Assembly: GCA_023391075.1 (NCBI GenBank)
Contig: JAEWBQ010000007.1
Span: 1-14,014 of the forward strand
Length of the DNA stretch: 14,014 bases
Source: Candidatus Parcubacteria bacterium
GTDB lineage: Bacteria > Patescibacteriota > Saccharimonadia > Saccharimonadales > Saccharimonadaceae
Reading direction: 5' to 3'
The notes beneath the pieces are model-generated. The model was given only the letters and a program-made list of their open reading frames with translations. It did not search any database and was not told the DNA's origin. Of the stretch, positions 9,020-14,012 are shown piece after piece. Numbering within the stretch: the stretch's first letter is position 1; the number at the start of each line of letters is the position of its first letter. The position numbers and the translations under genes are program-made.

Positions 9020-9592
9020 CTACGTGCTTCGTTTTGCCACATAAAAACACGCTAGGCCTATGAAGGCGGCAATCAATAATACGTCGTATACACTCACCAC
9101 TCCCACCGACTGCATCGCGACCAGCATGACCGGACCCAGTGCCAGAATCGATGCGTAATAATACGAACGTTGTAAGTTTAACTCTCCCATCGGCCGCCGC
9201 GTTACCAGAGACGACGTCAGTTTTCGGGCCGTACGATTACCCAGCCGAAGTAAAAAAGTCAACGCCGACAGGGCGATGACATACATCAAAATAAATACAA
9301 AAAGCAATCCGAGCGAGCCGATGGTTGACGGCGTCGTTACCTGCAGGACGATCAACAGCACCACACATGCCACGCCGCCACTTATCGCCAACACTCTCCC
9401 TAACATACATCCACTTTCCCATAGGTTATCTAAGAATACAAGGAAGCCCGAGCGGTACGTCGTATAAAGACAAAGCAACAGTCCACCGCTGTAAAAAACT
9501 ATTTGGTGCGTGATTGTCTTTGGCGACCGCTCAAGGCGACTGACCGCTCTCCATATGGAGAGCACAGGTCGGGTTTTGGTGACGTTCCACAA
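9020..9592 (-). CDS. Polytopic membrane protein of unknown function
   Basis: Up to 190 residues with four or five hydrophobic segments (about 31-46, 63-84, 90-116, 144-162 and 166-185). A basic loop (LRLGNRTARKLTSSLVTRRP, about 116-135) sits between the third and fourth. The C-terminal half, RSYYYASILALGPVMLVAMQ followed by YDVLLIAAFIGLACFYVAKR, is the most constrained-looking part and recalls a membrane family seen in Saccharibacteria near secretion genes. The start is uncertain: TTG at 9592 opens the longest frame after an in-frame TGA, and GTG at 9565 is an alternative; neither has a ribosome site and no ATG occurs before residue 63. It stops 42 nt before the next gene and is likely the first member of the cluster ending with the ATPase. 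Confidence 0.75.
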   Translation of the reverse strand: MWNVTKTRPVLSIWRAVSRLERSPKTITHQIVFYSGGLLLCLYTTYRSGFLVFLDNLWESGCMLGRVLAISGGVACVVLLIVLQVTTPSTIGSLGLLFVFILMYVIALSALTFLLRLGNRTARKLTSSLVTRRPMGELNLQRSYYYASILALGPVMLVAMQSVGVVSVYDVLLIAAFIGLACFYVAKRST

Positions 9593-9661
9593 TGCGTCTA
9601 GTAGTCACGCTGCTAAAGATTAACAGGGTTTAACTAGACGCATCGGTACTTGTACCGGTGC
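9592..9661 (+). repeat. Two mutually exclusive hairpins in intergenic RNA
   Basis: An 11-bp inverted repeat, ATGCGTCTAGT (9592-9602) with ACTAGACGCAT (9633-9643), encloses 30 nt. A second hairpin pairs 9640-9649 with 9652-9661 over CTTG, including one G-U pair that forms only in the plus-strand RNA. Both need 9640-9643, so they compete. The left arm reaches the possible TTG start of the membrane-protein gene. Confidence 0.6.
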
Positions 9662-9674
9662 ATCCACATCTCTA

Positions 9675-9790
9675 CGTCTTTTCAGACGGATTTGACGGAG
9701 CATCGATAGCGCCAGTATCGGGAGGTATCTAATGTAAAAAGGTGCGTGATAGATAAACTATCATGGGATACCGCTCGGTGCCGCTATCGA
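9675..9790 (+). ncRNA. Nested stem structure, candidate structured RNA of unknown family
   Basis: After a small hairpin (9675-9679 with 9684-9688), three helices nest one inside another: TCGATAGCG (9703-9711) with CGCTATCGA (9782-9790), 9 bp; GGTATC (9724-9729) with GATACC (9767-9772), 6 bp; and CGTGATAG (9745-9752) with CTATCATG (9758-9765), 8 bp with one G-U pair that is a C-A mismatch on the other strand. Together with the wobble in the hairpin upstream this favours a plus-strand RNA. I found no match to tmRNA, RNase P RNA, SRP RNA, 6S RNA, T-box or the common riboswitch cores. No clear plus-strand promoter or terminator was found, so the boundaries are unknown. Confidence 0.45.
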
Positions 9791-10040
9791 CTTGCCGACA
9801 AATGTGTATGGTATTGATCTCGAATTGTTAAGGTGGTTTTTGCTGCTTTTTTGTGTTTGTAAAAGCTTACCCTTAATGTACCACGTAGCAGCCGTTTGGT
9901 CAATATGTTTATGGTTAATATATGAGTTATATTTACAACATAACTAAACAACGATTTTATTAAAGGTGTTAATATGTGTTCGTTGTCGAAAAATCAATTA
10001 ATAAGTATTACAACAAATACCGCAAAAATTACCCTAAGTA
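9791..10040. other. AT-rich intergenic stretch
   Basis: About 250 bases with no gene, strongly A/T-rich from about 9900 to 10040 and with T-runs at 9836-9860. A minus-strand promoter candidate lies at 9875-9903. I see no repeats of note and no tRNA. Confidence 0.6.
9875..9903 (-). promoter_or_regulatory. Possible promoter for the membrane-protein / ATPase cluster
   Basis: Minus strand TTGACC (9903-9898), a 17-nt spacer, then TACATT (9880-9875). If used, it starts near 9868 and gives the 9592 gene a leader of about 275 nt that would contain the hairpins at 9592-9790. Five of six -35 bases and four of six -10 bases match consensus. Confidence 0.4.
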
Positions 10041-10400
10041 GTAGGACGACACGCTTGATTCGCTCTTGATGACCCGATCGTTGCCCAGTGTCATCCATGT
10101 TCTCCGCCCGAACTGGCCGCGCACTCTCCATCACCGTTTTGATAGTCGTCATCCATAGAGCGCCATCCTATACGAATCGAATCACGCAGCGCTCTATGCA
10201 AGCTCGCCAGACGAGTGGATCAAGTGCTGAGTAGCCATCGGCTTGCCGATCAGCAATAAAAGTCCTCACGCACCTACCATTACCTGTAAATCTCGCCCTA
10301 CCCACACTCCAATTTCCGCCAGAGCGCTTGACCCACCCGCATGTGAAGCCTCCACCACAACACCCGGTCATCCCCGCATACCTGCACTCACTCTCCGTAT
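10041..10400. other. C-rich, G-poor non-coding stretch
   Basis: No credible gene. On the plus strand 10261-10380 has roughly three times more C than G by eye. It contains inverted repeats: GATGAC / GTCATC near 10068-10094, CATAGAGCGC (10154-10163) / GCGCTCTATG (10189-10198), and ATCGGC-TT-GCCGAT near 10238. Frames of 60-76 codons exist on both strands but have no ribosome site or recognisable motif. Confidence 0.5.
10154..10198. repeat. 10-bp inverted repeat with 25-nt loop
   Basis: CATAGAGCGC (10154-10163) and GCGCTCTATG (10189-10198) are exact complements. A smaller hairpin (CTCG-CCAGA-CGAG) follows directly. There is no T-tract on either side, so it is not an intrinsic terminator. Confidence 0.6.
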
Positions 10401-10408
10401 CGCTAAAT

Positions 10409-10454
10409 ATATAGGAGCGGTCGCCTTGACACCGCTACATATAGGTTATCCACA
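10409..10454 (+). promoter_or_regulatory. DnaA box beside paired ATATAGG repeats and a hairpin
   Basis: TTATCCACA (10446-10454) is a perfect DnaA-box consensus. Just left of it ATATAGG occurs twice, 30 bp apart (10409-10415 and 10439-10445), framing the inverted repeat AGCGGT (10416-10421) / ACCGCT (10431-10436). An A/T-rich run (10461-10490) and the strong promoter at 10493 follow. With only one box, a regulatory or chance site is more likely than an origin. Confidence 0.4.
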
Positions 10455-10492
10455 TGTCACCTTTTTTACTTAAAAAATAATCCTAAAAATCG

Positions 10493-10521
10493 TTGACACA
10501 AGCGCTTTGGCGTCATATTAT
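10493..10521 (+). promoter_or_regulatory. Near-consensus sigma-70 promoter
   Basis: TTGACA (10493-10498), a spacer of exactly 17 nt, and TATTAT (10516-10521): a perfect -35 and five of six -10 bases, the best promoter in the window. Transcription should begin near 10528. It serves no protein gene and points into the candidate small RNA. Confidence 0.8.
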
Positions 10522-10527
10522 AGGGGT

Positions 10528-10625
10528 AGCTTCTGAATAAAAAAATTATGCAGAGGCCAAAAATAAACAAGACTCCAAAAAACTCCACACGAAAACAACC
10601 ACTACTCGCAGGTGGTTGTTTTTTT
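10528..10625 (+). ncRNA. Candidate small RNA of about 100 nt with anti-Shine-Dalgarno CUCC motifs
   Basis: A transcript from the strong promoter would run about 98 nt to an intrinsic terminator. The body is A-rich, low in structure, and has two CUCC motifs in a repeated ACUCCA context (10572-10588), the sequence complementary to the GGAG of ribosome sites. This design (single-stranded C-rich seed plus terminator hairpin) is known for base-pairing sRNAs in Gram-positive bacteria. An ATG at 10548 opens a short frame, but it has no ribosome site and runs through the terminator. No family was recognised. Existence as an RNA is well supported by promoter plus terminator; the mode of action is inference. 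Confidence 0.6.
10592..10625 (+). terminator. Intrinsic terminator of the small RNA
   Basis: AAAACAACCAC (10592-10602) pairs with GTGGTTGTTTT (10612-10622) over a 9-nt loop, and the T-run 10619-10625 has seven T. The shape is classic for the plus strand; on the minus strand it is weaker but possible. Confidence 0.85.
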
Positions 10626-10763
10626 GCGCTACGAATCTACTCTGAGCACCAAGCACGGGCGTACATTTCTGCTTTGCTCGCGGGCTAAAGCCTTGCCGCT
10701 CCGGTCCCCTGAACTACCACTGGCAGTTCTCACCTTCTCGGGCAGTACCCAACCAATTCACAC
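10626..10763. other. Non-coding gap between small RNA and tmRNA terminators
   Basis: About 140 bases with no gene that I can support. It contains GGC-TAAA-GCC, and a 7-bp hairpin near 10709-10725 (AACTACC / GGCAGTT) that is fully paired only on the minus strand through a G-U pair. GGGCAGTACCC (10740-10750) repeats in inverted form inside the tmRNA T-arm (10817-10827). Confidence 0.4.
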
Positions 10764-10804
10764 AAACGAAAAGTACCCATCACTGCGATGGGTACTTTTC
10801 GTTT
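10764..10804 (-). terminator. ssrA terminator, 18-bp perfect stem
   Basis: AAACGAAAAGTACCCATC (10764-10781) and its exact complement (10787-10804) close on a 5-nt loop. It begins at the very last base of the tmRNA CCA end, so termination leaves almost no trailer beyond the hairpin that processing must remove. On the minus strand the 3' arm ends in TTTTCGTTT. Confidence 0.85.
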
Positions 10805-11214
10805 GGTGGAGCTGCGGGGTACTGCCCCCCGGTCCAAAAGGTAACGGACTATTCGTCTACAGGCATAGTTTGATCTAAACTTTTTACGACGCCCGGGCTA
10901 AAGAACAAACAAAAATACCCGGTTGGTCGCGCAATAAGCTGTCCCACTTACCCGTTGCTGCCCGAGTAGTTGGTTAGCAGCATAAATATAACACCGCACT
11001 CATCCTATGCTGCCTGGACAAAGCGATGATCGAGCGTATTAGGCTGCGATTGGCGCAAAAGCGAGCTTTGGAGCCGTAAACAATGAAGCTACGAATTCCT
11101 GGGCAGATGCTTTTACTGATGCAAGTTTGGTTGCAATTAAAAATATACGTACGTGTATAGTCGGCCTGCAAAATAATCTGTTAAGGTCCTCTTGTCGAAA
11201 GCTGTATCAGCCCC
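10804..11214 (-). ncRNA. ssrA: Transfer-messenger RNA (tmRNA), trans-translation ribosome rescue
   Basis: A complete 411-nt one-piece tmRNA. The 5' end GGGGCTG (11214-11208) pairs with CAGCTCC (10814-10808) in a 7-bp acceptor stem with one G-U, followed by A and an encoded CCA (10806-10804). The 5' D-like segment GATACAGCTTTCGACAAGAGG matches the family pattern. The long H2 helix is visible: AAGAGG (11193-11188) with CCTTTT (10841-10836) and TAAC (11183-11180) with GTTA (10845-10842). The tag frame ends ...IAA-stop, as expected for a protease degron. With SmpB (not in the window) and alanine charging it rescues stalled ribosomes. The T-loop is atypical (GGCAGTA instead of TTCRANY). TATAAT lies just upstream and an 18-bp terminator just downstream. 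Confidence 0.95.
11039..11134 (-). other. tmRNA tag-peptide reading frame (about 31 residues)
   Basis: The internal frame runs from GCA at 11134-11132 to TAA at 11041-11039. The encoded tag begins ATKLASVKAS and ends KLAFAPIAA; the hydrophobic end closing in Ala-Ala is the usual ClpXP/Lon/FtsH-type degron. The resume codon is chosen because UAAUU precedes it, matching the known UAGUC pattern upstream of the E. coli resume codon at U, A and U. A later in-frame GCA preceded by UAAAA would give 23 residues. Either way it is longer than the common 10-15. Confidence 0.8.
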
Positions 11215-11226
11215 AACCATATGCCT

Positions 11227-11232
11227 ATTATA
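11227..11232 (-). promoter_or_regulatory. -10 box of ssrA
   Basis: Minus strand TATAAT (11232-11227), perfect consensus, 12 nt before the mature tmRNA 5' end, so a precursor leader of roughly six nucleotides is expected. The -35 region is weak (ATGTGC at 17 nt). Confidence 0.7.
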
Positions 11233-11283
11233 TCATTCCCTAGCTCTGAGCACATAGGGGCGGGACGGCAATATGAAACTATA

Positions 11284-11312
11284 TTTACGATTAAATGTGT
11301 TTATGCTTAAAT
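11284..11312 (+). promoter_or_regulatory. Possible promoter of comM, near-leaderless
   Basis: TTTACG (11284-11289), 17-nt spacer, TTAAAT (11307-11312) with TG ahead of it. The start would fall at about 11319, beside the ATG at 11322, which lacks a Shine-Dalgarno sequence. Moderate match only. Confidence 0.4.
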
Positions 11313-11321
11313 GTAAGCACG

Positions 11322-12823
11322 ATGACAGCCGTGGCTAAGATACTCTCAATCGCACCTCTTGGTTTTGACGGTCACATCGTGGAAGTGGAAAGTGATAGCA
11401 GCCGCGGGCTGCCGAGCCTGCAGATCGTTGGTCTTGGCAACAAGGCCATCGACGAAGCGAAGGAGCGTGTCCGTAGCGCTATCACCAATTCCCTCCTCGA
11501 ATTCCCCGCCCGCAAGATCACGATCAATCTCGCTCCGGCTGAGCTGCCAAGCACGGCACTCACTACGACCTCCCCATCGCCCTTGCTATCCTGACCAGCA
11601 GCGGCCAACTTAAACAATCTGATATCGAGAGCGCCGCCTTCGCTGGAGAATTGGCTCTGGACGGCAGTGTGCGCGCCGTACGGGGGGCTATCGTCATGGC
11701 CGAGGCCGCCAAACACGCTGGGCTTTCTACGTTGTTTATCCCGCACGCCAACGTCCAGGAAGCGCTCCTTGTCGAGGGCATCACGATTATCGGCGTCAGC
11801 TCGCTGCGCGACCTGTTTTTACATCTTAAAAAAGAGCTGGTACTCACCCAGGCCGCACCATTGGAGCACGAACCGGACACCACCACACCGTCCGCCCTAC
11901 TCGATGACATCTACGGGCAGGAACACGCCAAACGCGCGCTCATTATTGCCGCAGCCGGCCGGCACAACCTCCTACTGAGCGGCTCGCCTGGAGCTGGCAA
12001 AACGATGCTCGCCCGTACGCTGACCGATCTTTTGCCCGCCTTGTCCTCCGAGGAGCGCCTGGCTGTCACCAAGCTCCACAGCCTCGCCGGCCACTTGACG
12101 ACCGCGCAGACGACTCGGCCCTTTCGGACGCCACATCATACCGCGAGCCGCACAGCCCTCATCGGCGGCGGTACTCATCCCCTACCTGGCGATGTCAGCT
12201 TGGCGCATCTCGGCGTCCTTTTCCTGGACGAAATGCCCGAGTATCCGCGTACTACGCTTGAAGCGCTCCGTCAGCCGCTCGAAGATAAATCCATTACTGT
12301 CAGCCGCGCTGCCGGCCATGCCACCTACCCGGCTGATTTTATGCTCGTCGGCACTATGAACCCCTGCCCCTGCGGCTACTACGGCGACGACAGCCGGGAA
12401 TGCCGCTGCTCCAGCACCCAGATTCTGGCCTACCAGCAGCGGCTGTCGGGACCGCTCATGGACCGTATCGATCTGATCGTGCACGTCAACCGAGTCCCGC
12501 ACGACACGCTACTTACCGCCAAAGATACGTCAAAAGAACAACACGTAGCAGCCAAAAACTTAATCGGAATCGCGACCGAGACTCAGCATCACAGATACGG
12601 CAGTAGTACTAAATACAACAGTAACCTCAGCTCGCTGGAGATCAAGCAGCATCTGACCCTGTCGCCTGCCGTCCGCCAACTACTGACAACTGCCGCCGAG
12701 CGCCTCAGCCTCAGCGCCAGGGCATACTTCCGGGTCATCAAAGTCGCCCGTACGATTGCCGACCTAGAGCAAAGCGCCTCCATTGAACCAATACACGTCA
12801 CCGAAGCCTTACAATATAGGTAA
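11322..12823 (+). pseudogene. comM: ComM / YifB-like AAA+ helicase, split by an apparent one-base deletion
   Basis: ComM is a hexameric helicase that extends branch migration during natural transformation; it is the Mg-chelatase-subunit-like ATPase family. The start ATG at 11322 begins the family's usual AKILSIAPLGFDGHIVEVESD. The frame is right until AELP, near 11550, then shifts: adding one A to CCAAG restores KHGTHYDLPIALAILTSSGQL, the expected continuation. Repaired, the protein has 500 residues, the normal length. The rest is intact: Walker A GSPGAGKT (about 221-228), RPFRTPHHTAS, Walker B GVLFLDEMPEY, the NPCPCGYYGD Cys motif, arginine-finger region LMDRIDL and the C-terminal SARAYFRVIKVARTIADL helix block. 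An intact downstream part suggests either a sequencing error in a short A-run or a very recent mutation. Confidence 0.9.
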
Positions 12824-12829
12824 GAATAC

Positions 12830-12858
12830 TTGAAACTACCTACCATATCTGTTAATAT
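12830..12858 (+). promoter_or_regulatory. Promoter of infC-rpmI-rplT
   Basis: TTGAAA (12830-12835), 17-nt spacer, TAATAT (12853-12858). The -35 overlaps the region just after the comM stop at 12823. It predicts a leader of about 50 nt before the infC start. I saw no long structured leader of the type used for L20 autoregulation. Confidence 0.6.
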
Positions 12859-12916
12859 GGATGACGAGTAACGCTTAAACACAGTTTCGCGAGACCTCAG
12901 GAAAAGGAGATCCACA

Positions 12917-13423
12917 ATCAACAAATCAATTCGCATCAACGATGCCATCCGAGCCCGCGAACTTCGCGTTATTGGCACGGACGGCGAACAGCTCGGCATC
13001 ATGAGTCGCGCCGACGCGCTCAAAGCCGCCGAAGAAGCTGGCGTTGACCTCGTTGAAATCTCACCCAACGCTGATCCGCCGGTTGCAAAAATCGTCGACT
13101 GGGGCAAATACCAGTACCAGAAGATGAAAGAGCAACAGAAGAATCGCAAAAGCAACAAGCAGGGCGAGCTTAAACAAATGCGCTTTGGTTTGAAAATCGG
13201 CGCAGGTGATCTCGATATCAAACTGCGTAAGATCCGTGGATTCCTAAGCGAAGGACATAAAGTTCGTATCCAAATCTTTTATCGAGGCCGCGAAATGGCC
13301 CATAAAGAGCTTGGCTATGAAATGATCGAAAAGATCATCGCCCTTCTTGAGGACGAAGCCGTGTTAGAGCAAAAGCCTCAGATGGCTGGTCGCAATCTGA
13401 GTGTAGTAGTAAGGAGTAAATAA
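12917..13423 (+). CDS. infC: Translation initiation factor IF-3 with AUC start codon
   Basis: IF3 binds the 30S subunit, prevents 50S joining and rejects wrong start codons. The 168-residue product has the N-domain (NKSIRINDAIRARELRVIG, then GIMSRADALKAAEEAGVDLVEISPNADPPVAKIVDWGKYQYQ), the Lys-rich linker and the C-domain (KQMRFGLKIGAGDLDIKLRKIRGFLSEGHKVRIQIFYRGREM). The nearest in-frame ATG (13001) would delete the first 28 residues of the N-domain, and no in-frame ATG, GTG or TTG lies between the upstream stop (12869) and it. ATC at 12917 has AAAAGGAG seven bases ahead and fits the family start exactly. Rare starts (AUU, AUC, AUA) are the known device by which IF3 represses its own synthesis. 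It overlaps rpmI by one base (TAATG). Confidence 0.95.
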   Translation: MNKSIRINDAIRARELRVIGTDGEQLGIMSRADALKAAEEAGVDLVEISPNADPPVAKIVDWGKYQYQKMKEQQKNRKSNKQGELKQMRFGLKIGAGDLDIKLRKIRGFLSEGHKVRIQIFYRGREMAHKELGYEMIEKIIALLEDEAVLEQKPQMAGRNLSVVVRSK

Positions 13424-13617
13424 TGCCCAAGTTAAAGACCCACAAAGGTACTGCGAAGCGCATCAAGCTGACCAGCACCGGCAAGCTGACGCGCCGCCGC
13501 GCGTTTGGCAACCACTTGCTCGCCAAGAAGAGCAAGAGCCGCAAGCGCGCCATCAACACCACCGCATCAGTGACCGGTGGCATGGCTAAGAACATTAAAC
13601 GAGCCCTGGGAGCCTAA
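13423..13617 (+). CDS. rpmI: 50S ribosomal protein bL35
   Basis: 64 residues, the normal bL35 length. It begins MPKLKTHKGTAKRIKLTSTGK and continues RRRAFGNHLLAKKSKSRKRA, very basic, the standard family pattern. The ATG at 13423 overlaps the infC stop (TAATG), with its ribosome site AAGGAG inside the infC end, so translation is coupled. It is the middle gene of the widely conserved infC-rpmI-rplT operon. bL35 binds 23S rRNA in the large subunit. Confidence 0.97.
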   Translation: MPKLKTHKGTAKRIKLTSTGKLTRRRAFGNHLLAKKSKSRKRAINTTASVTGGMAKNIKRALGA

Positions 13618-13619
13618 TC

Positions 13620-13964
13620 ATGCGAGTGAAACGAGGAGTTGCCACATCGGCAAAGCACAAGAAAATCATTAAAGCCGCCAAAGGCATGCAGCACAACCGC
13701 ACGCGTTCATACCGTCTTGCCAAGCAAGCAGTAACCCGTGCCCTGCAGTATGCTTACCGCGACCGCCGCAACAAGAAGCGCGACCTGCGCGGCCTGTGGA
13801 TCACCCGCATCAACGCTGCCGCTCGCGAACAAGGTACGACCTACGGCAAGCTGATCGCTGGCCTGAAGGCTGCCAACATCGAACTGGACCGCAAGGTACT
13901 GGCCGAACTGGCTGTCAGCGAACCAGCAGCGTTTGCTGCCATCGTAAAGGCTGCAACCGCCTAA
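13620..13964 (+). CDS. rplT: 50S ribosomal protein bL20
   Basis: 114 residues, slightly under the usual 117-120. It begins MRVKRGVATSAKHKKIIKAAKG and carries the rRNA-binding N-terminal extension (RTRSYRLAKQAVTRALQYAYRDRRNKKRDLRGLWITRINAAAREQG) and the globular C-domain (YGKLIAGLKAANIELDRKVLAELAV). bL20 is an early assembly protein of the 50S subunit and in several bacteria represses its own operon. Start two bases after rpmI, with GGGAG upstream. Confidence 0.97.
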   Translation: MRVKRGVATSAKHKKIIKAAKGMQHNRTRSYRLAKQAVTRALQYAYRDRRNKKRDLRGLWITRINAAAREQGTTYGKLIAGLKAANIELDRKVLAELAVSEPAAFAAIVKAATA

Positions 13965-13985
13965 GTATCTCTGGGACTGCCCACT

Positions 13986-14012
13986 AAAAAACCGCCTATA
14001 CGGCGGTTTTTT
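13986..14012 (+). terminator. Terminator of the infC-rpmI-rplT operon
   Basis: AAAAAACCGCC (13986-13996) pairs with GGCGGTTTTTT (14002-14012) over a 5-nt loop, ending in six T. It lies 22 nt after the rplT stop, so the operon ends here; the symmetrical A/T tracts would let it act on both strands. Confidence 0.92.

Noticed and set aside
9603..9625. tmRNA-like tag ending on the minus strand (TTA-GCA-GCG-TGA)
   Set aside because: A TAA stop lies two codons upstream in that frame, and the real ssrA is at 10804-11214.
10154..10198. tRNA-like element (TTCGATT near the loop on the minus strand)
   Set aside because: No T-stem pairing, acceptor stem with CCA or anticodon arm could be built around it.
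10446..10454. Replication origin at the perfect DnaA box
   Set aside because: Only one box was found, with no cluster and no dnaA or dnaN in the window.
10243..10473. 76-codon plus-strand frame, and a 67-codon minus-strand frame at 10168-10371
   Set aside because: No ribosome site, low-complexity Pro/Thr or Gly/Arg composition explained by the C-rich strand bias, and no recognisable motif.
10548..10688. 46-codon frame starting at ATG 10548 within the small RNA
   Set aside because: No Shine-Dalgarno and the frame crosses a strong intrinsic terminator at 10592-10625.
10626..10760. Resemblance of the minus strand to part of 5S rRNA (CUCAGA...GUAGCGC) and to the SRP RNA core (UCAGG..CCGGA)
   Set aside because: The similarity covers only short pieces; the rest of 5S is missing and the SRP GGAA tetraloop with AGCAG is absent.
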